NCBI GenBank assembly: GCA_009768925.2
Contig: VHIT02000030.1
Span: 1-64,000, forward strand
Length of the DNA stretch: 64,000 nt
Direction: 5' to 3'
From: Cryptosporidium bovis
Taxonomy: Eukaryota > Apicomplexa > Conoidasida > Eucoccidiorida > Cryptosporidiidae
A model generated the notes under the pieces. It was not told where the DNA came from. It did not search any database and saw only the letters and a program-made list of their open reading frames with translations. Both the position numbers and the translations under genes were made by a program. Position 1 is the first letter of the stretch. Each line of letters opens with the position of its first letter. Of this stretch, positions 50,802 to 60,870 are shown piece after piece.

Positions 50802-53084
50802 TTACATATTTGAAGTTCCGGTTTTGACTCTTTCCGAACTTTTTATAACTATAGGTTTAAACAATTTGGAGTTTTGTATGATATTTGAACATTTAGAAGT
50901 TCCAACAATCCTTTCTAGAGCTAGACTGTTTTGCAAGTGAAACAACGTTATAGCGAAAGGTGGAGATTTCAAGGACGAAATGGAATTGGATTTCGTTTCA
51001 GCTTTGTTTTTAGGTCCTTGTGAATAGTTTATACTGTTAATACAATCAAGGTATATACTCGGATATATTGGAGGTGCTCCAAAAATGACTTTTGTCGCAC
51101 CTTTAATTAGATACCTTCTAAAAAATAGAAATCTTTCAGTCGTTATCAAAATAGGTAGTTCCCCCTTATAAAATGCCAGTCTATTTCTAGATAGAGAAGA
51201 ATTTGAGGATGACTCATGGCAAGAAGCGAAAACAGCATTTTGTTGGAGAAGATACTTTTTTACCCTCAAATACGAAACGTAGTTAGAGAGAACTAAAAGA
51301 ATTCTCTCGGTTGTTCCATCAACGGCAGCAAGAATATTCGGATAGAGATGGGAGCTCAGATAATCAAGCATAGATTCATCAGGACTGTTAGATGTTCCCG
51401 TATTAATGAACATCTGCTGAATTCCAGGAACAAGTTTCTGAGCCTTATTAACTGCTAGACTTTTTTCTAAAAACCATGGCTCTTTCTCAACTAAATTCCA
51501 AAGCCTAACAAACCCTCTTATATTGTATGTATGATTTCTAAACAATGAGTTCAAGTCCTCAATTCTACAAGAGGAAATTATCATCGTTTGTCTAAATTCC
51601 CTTGACCTCTCATCCAAATGTGCCTGGTAAACTCTTCTAATATCACAATTTCCCAAAGATTTCTTTGGAATTCTATTCATCATATTAAAAACATCAAGTA
51701 AATGATCCCAGTTTTGCATGTTAATTATATCTCCTCCGTATACTAAACATAATTCAATACTAGATAGTGACAAGAGAATTCCAGTTCCTGATGAATCTTC
51801 ATTATTTCCAATTGCCATCCTTAAACCCAAGGGAGAAGCTAAAATAATGTCAGAATTATCAAATGAACTGTACATATTTATTCCAGACTTCGTTAGTTGA
51901 ATCCCGAGTTTGAACTCATCTTCATTGTCTTTCCCATCGAACAGGCACCTGTAAAGTTCATCATTTCTACCTATCTCTTCTTCAACGTTTTTTCTATGGT
52001 CAATTTTGTCTTTGTTTTTTGTTTCAGCAATTTCTTTATCACTTTTATTTGTTCGTTCTTCATCCGCATCAAAATCATCTTTAAATCTGTCATAACCTCT
52101 TAAAACTTTCCCATGCGGAAGTAAATTAATGAGGGTTTCAACCACTACTTTTGCTATTCCCTTAAAAGGGCATAAAATCAAAACTCTGCAACGGCTGAGT
52201 CCCTGATCCCTCATACTATCTTCACCCAAGAAGTCTATATTAAATTCATCTTTATTTTTTAGAGCTTCCTGAAGTTTAGCATTATTATCCGTTATAAGTT
52301 TCCTGGAGTAATATATATGTTTACTTATGTGAAGCATACAAAGTGAAAGAGTCCAGGGTGAGATAATGCTTGTAATATCTGAATATTCAACATCTAAATA
52401 ACCACTTATACACCCATAGAAAGTATTTAATTTCTCAATTTCTTTTGAATCTAATTGCTTAAGAGAGCTTATATGTTTTAACCAATTTTGTCTGAGATTA
52501 TTCTCCAAGGAATAACTTTCAAGTCTCACTTTTTCAAAATCAATTCCATTTGATTCTAATATATTTCCTTCTACTCTATACATTCTATCCGTTTTTATTC
52601 TGTCTTCAAGCTTATACGTCAAAAATCCAGGAAGTTTAATTATATCACTAATATATTCATTATTTCGATCTTCTTTATGGCAATCAATTCCCCTGGAGAG
52701 ATCTAACATCCCTAGATTGGTATAATCCTTGAAATAATAGTCCTCTATTTCTTTTATCGTTTTTTTATTTCGTGTGTTTTCGCTCGGATTAGTTTTCTTA
52801 TTCCCGATTTTTTCTTTCTCGCCATAGTTTGTATTTGAAATCTGTTTTTTTACCTCCTCATTGTCATTACCTACCTCAGTGCCAAAATCGTTCTTTTTGT
52901 CACTTTCTATGAACTGAGTCCACTTTGAATATAAGTCATCATTGTTTTTATAAAGCTCCTTAACAAATTCATCGACGTCGCTTGCAGTACTATCAGATTC
53001 AAGTTCTACCCTTTGTTTCTTCTCAATGTGCCTCGAAATGTCAGGCTCCTTTTCACTTTTAAATTTAATGCGTTTACTTCTCAT
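50802..53084 (-). CDS. UTP25: U3 small nucleolar RNA-associated protein UTP25
   Basis: This 760-residue protein matches UTP25/DEF. An acidic and Lys-rich N-terminal third is followed by a degenerate helicase-like core. The family motifs are DQGLSRCRVLILCPFKGIAKVVVETL, then NEDEFKLGIQLTKSGINMYSSFDNSDIILASPLGLRMAIG, RGFVRLWNLVE and VPGIQQMF, and a C-terminal ILLVLSNYVSYLRVKKYL...RNRLAFYKGELPILITTERFLFFRRYLIKG. The position of a Walker A motif shows no GKT, as in known UTP25 proteins. It is part of the SSU processome that cleaves pre-rRNA at A0-A2. An insert of about 50 charged residues sits between the two helicase motifs. Confidence 0.9.
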   Translation of the reverse strand: MRSKRIKFKSEKEPDISRHIEKKQRVELESDSTASDVDEFVKELYKNNDDLYSKWTQFIESDKKNDFGTEVGNDNEEVKKQISNTNYGEKEKIGNKKTNPSENTRNKKTIKEIEDYYFKDYTNLGMLDLSRGIDCHKEDRNNEYISDIIKLPGFLTYKLEDRIKTDRMYRVEGNILESNGIDFEKVRLESYSLENNLRQNWLKHISSLKQLDSKEIEKLNTFYGCISGYLDVEYSDITSIISPWTLSLCMLHISKHIYYSRKLITDNNAKLQEALKNKDEFNIDFLGEDSMRDQGLSRCRVLILCPFKGIAKVVVETLINLLPHGKVLRGYDRFKDDFDADEERTNKSDKEIAETKNKDKIDHRKNVEEEIGRNDELYRCLFDGKDNEDEFKLGIQLTKSGINMYSSFDNSDIILASPLGLRMAIGNNEDSSGTGILLSLSSIELCLVYGGDIINMQNWDHLLDVFNMMNRIPKKSLGNCDIRRVYQAHLDERSREFRQTMIISSCRIEDLNSLFRNHTYNIRGFVRLWNLVEKEPWFLEKSLAVNKAQKLVPGIQQMFINTGTSNSPDESMLDYLSSHLYPNILAAVDGTTERILLVLSNYVSYLRVKKYLLQQNAVFASCHESSSNSSLSRNRLAFYKGELPILITTERFLFFRRYLIKGATKVIFGAPPIYPSIYLDCINSINYSQGPKNKAETKSNSISSLKSPPFAITLFHLQNSLALERIVGTSKCSNIIQNSKLFKPIVIKSSERVKTGTSNM

Positions 53085-53280
53085 CGTATCGATTTCTCAC
53101 CTGCTGGAAAACTATTTCATCTCACGCAAAATTAGAGAGCTACAGCACATCTATGTACCGAAATACTACTCCAATATTATTCTCTACAGTTTAGACGAAA
53201 TAAAGGTATCATAAATTCAAGGATAGAGAAAAATTGAAAAAACCAAAGTCAAATAGTCATCCAAAGAAAAAGAAATTAGA

Positions 53281-53286
53281 GGCGCC
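53281..53286. promoter_or_regulatory. GGCGCC site upstream of UTP25
   Basis: GGCGCC followed by GGCGG lies about 197 bases 5' of the UTP25 ATG, in the 225-base gap between UTP25 and the 3' end of VIT. It is one of the recurrent E2F-like motifs of this window. Confidence 0.4.
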
Positions 53287-53309
53287 GGCGGTAGATGCTC
53301 TGAATTATA

Positions 53310-54264
53310 TCACATCCGTGATTCAGACAGATAAGTAACAATTGTTGCAACTGAGAAAGAGACAATACCTGAAATTAAACCGCTTGCAAGCATTGTAATT
53401 GCAGATTTCATTGGAGGCATGTTACAAAACTTTCCTTTTATATATCCGAGAACCCCCAGTGCAAAAGTACAGCAGATACAAGCGGTTGAGTATGAAAGCA
53501 ATAATGAAAATTTGTTTAGTAATTTTGAGATTGAAAAAAGGTGGCTGAACGAAATAAATGAAATCATCGGTATGAGTCCAAAAAACGCAAAACTGAAAAA
53601 CATAAAGATTGCACTTCTTAGAGGTGATGATTTTCTCAACTCTTCCGAGTCGCACATAAGTCCCAATTCCTCCATCATCATATGCGAAATGAAGAATTCT
53701 TTATACTTGAAAGTCAGCTCAACCATCTTTTTTGAGTCTTCTTTAGTAAATCCGTGTTTTGACTGATACAAATTGAACATCTCTGACACTTCTTCTTCCG
53801 GGCAGTTTTCGACTTCCCATTTTTCTCTTCTATACTCGGATAAAACAAACTCATCTTCCGCTTTAGAACTCACATACTCTCCAACTGACATTGCAAATGC
53901 GTCTGCAAGCAAACTACCCATACAAATCGTAAACATTTGAAGAGTTGTAAATTTAGCAGCGACACAACCAGAAACAAGAGAAAAAATTGTAACTATTCCA
54001 TCTAGTCCACCAAAAACTATTACTTTGAGTAACTCGCTTTGAGTTCCTAAATGCGCCTCTTCATGAACCAATTTTGTATGTATTAATCTATTTATCATTT
54101 TAATAACAATGAAAAAATCACATCATTTGCAACTAAATTGATAATAGACATCAAACTTACCTTGAAGCTTCAATGTCATTTTGTTGGTAGGCGACTCTTG
54201 CACCATCTATCCTTTCACTCGGGTTAAAAAATTTTTCGTAGACTTTTTTTGTAATAATATTCAT
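53310..54264 (-). CDS. VIT: Vacuolar iron transporter (VIT/CCC1 family)
   Basis: Two exons, 54264-54161 and 54087-53310, with a 73-nt intron (GTAAGT...AATAG), give 293 residues. The membrane part has five hydrophobic segments. TM1 carries ELLKVIVFGGLDGIVTIFSLVSG, the family hallmark, and TM2 GSLLADAFAMSVGEYVSSKAEDEF. The cytosolic Glu/Met-rich metal-binding loop between TM2 and TM3 has EEEVSEMFNLY, MVELTFKYKEFFISHMMMEELGLM. Exon 1 adds the N-terminal helix that Plasmodium VIT also has. VIT exchanges Fe2+ for H+ and moves excess iron into an acidic store. The contiguous frame starts 11 nt upstream of exon 2 within the intron, so the intron assignment matters for the N-terminus. Confidence 0.93.
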
Positions 54265-55044
54265 TTTATTAACGAAAACCCTTTGTCATAAAAAAATTTA
54301 AAATGTTAATTGAAGACCTTATATAAAAAAAAAGGCTTAAACCTTAATATATGTTTTTTCCCCAATAAAAAAAATGCTCACTTATATATATACCAATATA
54401 TTTCAAATACCACAAAATTACATATGCAATTTCCATTTAATTATTTATTTACCCATTAAACGATATATTTATGCCCTTACCTATTCTCCTTTATCTCCAA
54501 AAAAATTTAACATTCGCGATTGGCGCCTTTTAAAGTGTTTACTATGTATTTGTTTCAGGAAAAAAATAATGAATAAACTAACAGAAAACAAGGAGGTTTT
54601 AATTTATAGTGCCACAGTTGTAGTTTCCTAAATAACAAATACTCTTCTACCATTCCTTGTTATTATTTTTTTCCTTATAAAACCAAAAATAAATTGTTTA
54701 GTTAGGCGCTGGATTAATAATTCGATACCGGTATTGCATGCAAAAAATGACATTTTTCCCCCACATACGCATGAAAGAACATTTAATGACAATCTAAGTC
54801 AACAAACTTGTTTGAATTTAATGTTTAGTGAGTTTTTGCTTTATTTTATTTTTACATCGATTATTTCCCTGTTACATACTTCAAATACTATAGGGCAAAG
54901 ATAAAGATTTAATATTTGAACACTAAATTAAAAATACCGATTAAAATAGTAAAAATAATTTCTAAGAAGCATTAATACAGAACAGATTAGATTTCAAGTG
55001 TTTAAATAAGTTTGAGAAAGCAAAAAAGTAAGCATTAAATTAAA
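54265..55044. other. Divergent promoter region with several motifs
   Basis: About 780 bases separate VIT and the amine-oxidase gene. They contain GGCGCC at 54522-54527, GGCGC at 54705-54709, the palindrome ATACCGGTAT at 54725-54734 and TGCATGCA at 54735-54742. This is the densest motif cluster in the window. An 85-codon frame at 54374-54631 overlaps the GGCGCC and is not convincing. Confidence 0.55.
54725..54743. promoter_or_regulatory. ACCGGT plus TGCATGCA composite site
   Basis: ATACCGGTAT is directly followed by TGCATGCAA. A similar arrangement (ACCGGT, three bases, TGCATG) occurs at 62739-62753. TGCATGCA is an AP2-type core; the ACCGGT factor is unknown to me. Confidence 0.45.
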
Positions 55045-58000
55045 ATGAAAAATATCAACTATAATGTAGTTGGTGACAAATTATTGTATAATATAAAAGG
55101 CAGTTCAAAAAATGAGAACAGTAATGTAAAGGACGACTACGATGGCAATAATTCTATAAGAGTTATAAATTTAGAAAATCACGTTGGCAAAATCCTTTCA
55201 AATTGTTACGATGGGGAATGTGGAAGCTCGAATGTAGGTAACACAACAAAAAGTATCAATTCGCTTTCAAGAACTTTAAGTCAAAACTCAGAAAACTTTT
55301 CTAGAATAGAAAAGAATACAATTATCAGTACTTATAAGTACAACTATCACTTTTTGAGTATGATTAAAAAGGGTCTAATTTGTTTTTCGTGTGGAACTTT
55401 ATTAAAATCAAATAAGTTGGAAATAGATATTAAATCAATTCAGACATGTCCCAGTAGTTCTGATGTGACTAGTTATAACTGTAGTGTTGATGTTTGTGGA
55501 AGATCGGTTTGCCATAGTTGTTTTCAATATTCAAAATCTCAAAACGTTCTATTATACAAATCAGAGACATCTAGATGTATAATATGTGAATACCAACTAA
55601 TTTATAACAAGAATAATCCACAAAACCAAAGAAATACAGCCGAATGGCATTGGGATTTTCACACCTCCGATGACTTAATGTTTTTGAGGAAAATCAGGGG
55701 AAGTTTAATAAATGGTAATGGGCTACATATTGAATTAAGCGATAAAAGACAAGGATGTTGGAGGAGAAGAAAGGAAGGAAAAAGAAAACACTTTAGTTTT
55801 AAACAGCATGGTGGGTTCTTTGAGAGCAGAGCAGTTGCCCTCGAATTTAGTTCGGTATACATAAAGTCAAATAATTCAGAACGCCCTTCTGCACCACTAA
55901 TGATTACTGCTATAAATGACAATTATTCTAATATAGTTCCAAAAAGGATTCAAAAATACTACCTTAATAAACAGCAAAAAGTAATAATGAGTAGTTTAAG
56001 TGATACATCGTGTATAATTTGCTTTGAAAAACAAAACAGTGGTCTCGAGATTAAGTTTATAAAATGCACTTCATGTGGAAGAACATACTGTGGTGCTTGT
56101 ATTCAATATATACAATTTTCCAATCCAAAAAATGAGATAGCGAAAAATATATTTAATAAAGACATTATCTGTGTTCTTTGTTACCACTCAAACCTAAAGT
56201 CAACGAAAGATTTCGCGACTTTTATACATGAATTTCAGTTTATTCTGCCATCAAATACTACCTTAATTAAGTTTGATAGGTTCAATATGAAATGGAGGAC
56301 ACCTTATGGCTCAGTGAGTGTCTTGGAAGCTGGTGGTATTTTGGAGTCAAGAAAAGAAGCTTATATTCAGTTAGAAAATGGTCAAAACTCTGAGATGACT
56401 AATTATTATGACAGAAATATTTTCTACGGTGAATTTAATAACAAAGTTGGATACTACACTCAGTTTGTAAAGAATGGAGTGCTTAGAATATATGGTCCCT
56501 TTGGTACTTTTGATGAAGCTGGAAGGAGATGGGACCTGGATACATTAAAATATTACGGAGCTGAGAAAGCTATGAGGAAAGCTTTCTTTCCAAAACTTCT
56601 CACATGGCTTTCATTGCCGCAGACTCTTCAGAGGTACTTTTTGGCACCTTGGATAATATGGTCAATGGAAAAAGAAGATAAAAATAAGAGGCTAGAAAAT
56701 AAATTTAATCAAGTAAATAAGATATCAAAAAATTATGACATTATAATTATAGGAGCTGGTCTATCTGGACTAAAGTCAGCCGAAATACTTTTAGAGAAGG
56801 GTTTAGATGTACTGATACTTGAGGCTCAAACTGCGCCTTTTGGCAGAATTTCTGGATATAACAAATGGGTAGATCATATCAGAAAAGTTAAAAAAGAAAG
56901 TTGCTTTTTTAGGGAAAATGCTAGTAATCAGGAGATCCCTGGTGAGCACACTTCCGCTCTGACAGAAGAAAACATCAATATTTCTAATGAACTCGTTAAA
57001 CTTTCTATCCGTCTCTTGGAGGAAGCAGTAATCGATATATTTCATCCTCTATCAACAGTTCTAGATCAACCAATCAAAGAATTGATTTGTATAAATGGCG
57101 AATACTTCGAGATCGGTAATCCAACGAAAATTATTCTTGAAAAAGTGAAAGAGTTAAGTGAAACCATCAATTGGAGATTTTTATTGTTAAACTATTGCAT
57201 ACCGTTATCGATGAAAAGACTTAATATTAAAACTCTTCCTCAAGCCACAAGAAAATACATCGAAAAAATAACTATTGGAAACTATGGTGAAAACCTATAT
57301 AAAAGTCTGGAGCAATTTTATTGGGAAATACTTCCAAGATTCGTAGGATTTGAAGAAATGCCATGGAGAGAATACTGGCGTTCCCCAAAAAACAGCTATT
57401 GGGATAATGAGTCAATTAACACCCTTCATCACAGCGATACCAAAAGTAAAGCGCAAGATGAAAACTATCTATTGAACTTTGAAATAGAAAGCATATCACA
57501 AAATAGTTTGATACTATCGAAAATAATGTATAACAATGTAGTTACAGATATATTATTTAACAGTGAAACTAGTCAAGTTAATGTAAGAGTATCTGACGGT
57601 ACATGGTATAGTTCATCATGTGTTATTTCAACACTCCCCATCGGTGTATTAAAAAAAAGTACCCAAACTTCAGATAATCAAAACATAGATAGCAATTGTA
57701 GCCTGTCATCCTCTTCCCCTCCTCTACGAAATAATAGATCTTGCCAAACAAACAAATTTTTACCCTCAAAAAATGCCAACGGTAATGGTACTTGTATTAA
57801 ATTCACGCCATCGCTTCCCTATGAAACAATAAGATCACTGAAGCTTCTTGAAATGAGTAGCTATACAGAAGTGTATCTTGAATTGGATGATTCTCATTCC
57901 AAGGTAAAGCTCGATCTATGGTTCTCAAAAATTGGTGATAAAATTCACCATCTAGATTATCCATCGTTAACGTTTTATACAAGTAAATATACTCCTAATA

Positions 58001-58374
58001 CAGTAATATGTGGGATATCTCCTCCATTGGCAGATAAATTAGTTACAAATAAAGAATCTGAACTTACTCCTCAAAAGCTTGCAAATATATGTTATGGAAT
58101 ACTAAATGAAATATCTCCAAAGGATGTTGAGTTTAAATTGGCTAAATACTTCGTTAAAAATTGGAAAGACGACCCATTTTCTTATGGAAGCATACCCATC
58201 CATTCTAACGACAGCAAGGAGTCCAATATAAACCAATTAATAAAACCGCATTATGAAGGTCATTTATATTTTGCAGGAGACGGAACCACAGTAGATGGTT
58301 TTGGTTCCATTAAAGGGGCCCTTTTGAGTGCAAAAAGAGTAACCACTCAAGTTTGTCAGTTCCTTTCAAATTAA
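55045..58374 (+). CDS. Zinc-finger/flavin amine oxidase, LSD1-like
   Basis: This single 3.3-kb exon encodes 1109 residues. The C-terminal half is a flavin amine oxidase. It has the FAD fold DIIIIGAGLSGLKSAEILLEKGLDVLILEAQ near residue 565 with the G-R-I follow-up. The strand VCVISTLPIGVLK-type SSCVISTLPIGVLKKS and the terminal FAGDGTTVDGFGSIKGALLSAKR near 1075 follow. This is the polyamine oxidase/LSD1 layout. The N-terminal half holds two Cys-rich zinc modules (CFSCG...CGRSVCHSCF...CIICEYQ near 113-190; CIICFEK...CTSCGRTYCGACI...CVLCYHS near 323-385). Two segments resemble AP2-type DNA-binding repeats (GCWRRRKEGKRKHFSFKQ near 236 and VGYYTQFVKNGVLRIYGPFG near 465). A chromatin-bound lysine demethylase is likely; no SWIRM domain is visible. 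Confidence 0.85.
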   Translation: MKNINYNVVGDKLLYNIKGSSKNENSNVKDDYDGNNSIRVINLENHVGKILSNCYDGECGSSNVGNTTKSINSLSRTLSQNSENFSRIEKNTIISTYKYNYHFLSMIKKGLICFSCGTLLKSNKLEIDIKSIQTCPSSSDVTSYNCSVDVCGRSVCHSCFQYSKSQNVLLYKSETSRCIICEYQLIYNKNNPQNQRNTAEWHWDFHTSDDLMFLRKIRGSLINGNGLHIELSDKRQGCWRRRKEGKRKHFSFKQHGGFFESRAVALEFSSVYIKSNNSERPSAPLMITAINDNYSNIVPKRIQKYYLNKQQKVIMSSLSDTSCIICFEKQNSGLEIKFIKCTSCGRTYCGACIQYIQFSNPKNEIAKNIFNKDIICVLCYHSNLKSTKDFATFIHEFQFILPSNTTLIKFDRFNMKWRTPYGSVSVLEAGGILESRKEAYIQLENGQNSEMTNYYDRNIFYGEFNNKVGYYTQFVKNGVLRIYGPFGTFDEAGRRWDLDTLKYYGAEKAMRKAFFPKLLTWLSLPQTLQRYFLAPWIIWSMEKEDKNKRLENKFNQVNKISKNYDIIIIGAGLSGLKSAEILLEKGLDVLILEAQTAPFGRISGYNKWVDHIRKVKKESCFFRENASNQEIPGEHTSALTEENINISNELVKLSIRLLEEAVIDIFHPLSTVLDQPIKELICINGEYFEIGNPTKIILEKVKELSETINWRFLLLNYCIPLSMKRLNIKTLPQATRKYIEKITIGNYGENLYKSLEQFYWEILPRFVGFEEMPWREYWRSPKNSYWDNESINTLHHSDTKSKAQDENYLLNFEIESISQNSLILSKIMYNNVVTDILFNSETSQVNVRVSDGTWYSSSCVISTLPIGVLKKSTQTSDNQNIDSNCSLSSSSPPLRNNRSCQTNKFLPSKNANGNGTCIKFTPSLPYETIRSLKLLEMSSYTEVYLELDDSHSKVKLDLWFSKIGDKIHHLDYPSLTFYTSKYTPNTVICGISPPLADKLVTNKESELTPQKLANICYGILNEISPKDVEFKLAKYFVKNWKDDPFSYGSIPIHSNDSKESNINQLIKPHYEGHLYFAGDGTTVDGFGSIKGALLSAKRVTTQVCQFLSN

Positions 58375-58772
58375 CTCCATACAGCATAAGATTGAGTAAT
58401 GATATATTGTATATAAATATAAATTTATAAATGAAAGAATAAAGAAATAATTTCAATATCTTCATTTTTCACTTAATTATTACACTATTCAATACACATT
58501 CTTTTTGTTCACTAAGTTTTGTTTACTCGTCTGTTAATCTTCATTTTAACTCTGATATAACGAAATAACAAATATTTTGGTATTACTACATTAAATTTGA
58601 TAAAACTTTATTTAGATTTGAATTTATGAGAAAATTTAAATGATAAATTGAATTTAATATACCAATATTTAATTACTTTGCCCAATATCGCTATCATAAT
58701 TTCAAAATATTGAAAGAAAAAAACCATAGAATCAATATAATATAAACTAGCAATAAGTACGAATTTAATTAA
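58375..58772. other. Convergent 3' region
   Basis: About 400 very AT-rich bases lie between two convergent genes. I see no motif, RNA or reading frame. Confidence 0.5.
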
Positions 58773-59951
58773 TTACATAGCTGACCCAACTGCAGTCCTA
58801 CTACTTCTTCTCTCAGAGTCTCTCCTTCTTTTATCCGAAGCTACACCCTTTGCGGCAGATTTGCGACCAACTCTGTTATTTTGAAAGACATTTTCATCAT
58901 TAAATTGTTCATTGAAGTTTGAGTTCAATGTCCTTGGAGAAGGTAGAACGACCCTGCTGTCCCACATAACATACTTTGATCTATCAATATCATCAAACCA
59001 AGGATGTTCTAGAGCACCCTTACATGAAATTCTTCTGTTTGGATTGCAAACTAAAAGCTTCGAAAGCAAATCAATTGCAGAGGCATCTGCAAGCTTGCAT
59101 AGGTTTTTAAGATTTTCAGTAGTATTGCAATTCCAGACTGGAAAATTCTTATCAAAATATTTGAGCTTTCCAATCTCCGGCCAGGTTTTTTCAGTTGGAG
59201 TCCCAAAATACCTGAATATCCTCCATACCATATCTATTTCACACTCTCCCGGGAGAAGGGCATGACCACCCCTTAATAACTCGGCCATAATACAACCTAC
59301 AGACCAAACGTCCACGGAGGGAGAGTACTTATCTATTCCTAGCAATATCTCTGGTGCCCTGTACCACATAGTTAGAACATCATGTGTATACTCCGGTAAC
59401 GGAAGTCTACAGGCTCTTGCTAATCCAAAGTCGCCTATCTTCAAAACCCCGTCCATACCCATTAAAACATTTTGAGGCTTCAAATCCCTATGCATTATAT
59501 TATGAGCATGGCAATACGCCATGCCATTTAATAGTTGAAACATTAGTTCTTTTGTCCACGCAGTATGTTCCGCTATTGGATTCTTCAAATCAGGATATCT
59601 TTCCTTGAGCATTTGTGTGTGAATTTTGCAATGTTTCTTTAAATCATGTGCACAAAGTTCAAAAACTCCAATAAGTAAAGGAGAACCATCAGTTGGTCTA
59701 CTATAATGAACTTCGTACAAATCAACAATGTTTGGATGATCTAATGTTCTCAGTATATCCAATTCTCTAATAGAGGTTGCAGGAACTCCCTCATCTTCAT
59801 GCTCCTCCAGATGAAAAACTTTTATCGCAACTAAGCGGGTTGGATCGTTTTGGTCGTAAGCCTTCACAACCCTTCCATATGTTCCACTTCCAAGATCCTG
59901 CAACACAACATAATTTGTTGATTTAGACTTTATTACTGTTGAAGGTTGCAT
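58773..59951 (-). CDS. Cyclin-dependent kinase-related protein
   Basis: This 392-residue CMGC kinase has GSGTYGRVVKA (glycine loop), AIKVF Lys, a PSTAIRE-like cyclin helix VPATSIREL, HRDLKPQN, DFGLAR, T-loop TMWYRAPEILLG and SPSVDVWSVGCIMAEL. The cyclin helix reads P-A-T-S-I-R-E rather than PSTAIRE. There is a 12-residue insert before the hinge (SRPTDGSPLLIG) and another between the hinge and the catalytic loop (CKIHTQMLKERYPDLKNP). The gatekeeper region is IGVFELCAHDL. A basic, Ser/Arg-rich tail of about 60 residues ends it. It belongs with apicomplexan CDK-related kinases; the subfamily and cyclin partner are not clear to me. Confidence 0.92.
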   Translation of the reverse strand: MQPSTVIKSKSTNYVVLQDLGSGTYGRVVKAYDQNDPTRLVAIKVFHLEEHEDEGVPATSIRELDILRTLDHPNIVDLYEVHYSRPTDGSPLLIGVFELCAHDLKKHCKIHTQMLKERYPDLKNPIAEHTAWTKELMFQLLNGMAYCHAHNIMHRDLKPQNVLMGMDGVLKIGDFGLARACRLPLPEYTHDVLTMWYRAPEILLGIDKYSPSVDVWSVGCIMAELLRGGHALLPGECEIDMVWRIFRYFGTPTEKTWPEIGKLKYFDKNFPVWNCNTTENLKNLCKLADASAIDLLSKLLVCNPNRRISCKGALEHPWFDDIDRSKYVMWDSRVVLPSPRTLNSNFNEQFNDENVFQNNRVGRKSAAKGVASDKRRRDSERRSSRTAVGSAM

Positions 59952-60870
59952 TATTTGATTTCACACGCTATTACAAAACTTCCAAAAGAATATTCACGAT
60001 AAATTATTACTTTAAAAAGGTTTAATTGTATCTCCCCTTATAAGTGCAGTGTTTTTAATTGGAAATTATATACTTTCCCTATTTGTTTCACATTAAAAAC
60101 GTTCATAAACTTTAAACAATTCTTCTGTCTTAAAAAATGGAACCAAAAATACAAATGAGGTTGTTATTCCTCCTCAATAGTTAATCTTCCTAGTTTAATC
60201 AATTTTTTTCACGGGAATGGTATCTGCCACATGTAAATATGTTTCCAACACACTTTGCACACCCCACATAGACCGCCACTTGGACATTTTGCATGCACCT
60301 TTTCTGTTATCGACATTACATCATTGTATGCAGAATTGTTACTGTTTCAAAAGCCTGATCAATAATTAAAAAATTAAGATATATTAATTTGTAACATTCA
60401 AAGTTAATATTTACATTAATAATTTAAACCAAGGATTTTTTTTACATTAATAACGACTTTAAAATTCTAATTTATTTCCGGAGAGCAAATAACTAGAAAA
60501 GTTATTTGCCAAAACTATATTTGTTGTTCGTGCATCTAATGTGCACATTTACTTGTGAATCACCAGTTTACGAATATCTTTTCCCTATTTTTGTGTGAAA
60601 AAATATTGTCTTGAAGTACATCGTTTGCATTATTAATCATTTTTCATCAAAAAGTTGGCGGGAATCTGTGGGTCAAAGTAAATAGAATTCTCTTAGAAAA
60701 CAAAATTTCAGTGTGGAAAAACCCTTTAACTTCAATTTTTCACATACCTTTATAAGTTATAATAAATAACTAAAGTTCATTTATCCTAACCACTTAATTA
60801 TGTTTTCATAGATCACCCCATATTTATTTTATAAAAGTATCATTTTAATAAAATATAGCTGTCGTGAAGT
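59952..60870. other. Divergent intergenic region
   Basis: About 920 bases lie between the CDK and kleisin genes, the largest promoter-only gap in the second half. TGCATGCA lies at 60290-60297 inside a GC-richer patch (60225-60320). A 35-codon Cys-rich - strand frame (60316-60209) crosses that patch; I do not call it a gene. No other signal is seen. Confidence 0.5.

Noticed and set aside
54374-54631. 85-codon + strand frame upstream of the amine oxidase
   Set aside because: It spans promoter motifs, has skewed Ile/Tyr composition and no recognisable domain.
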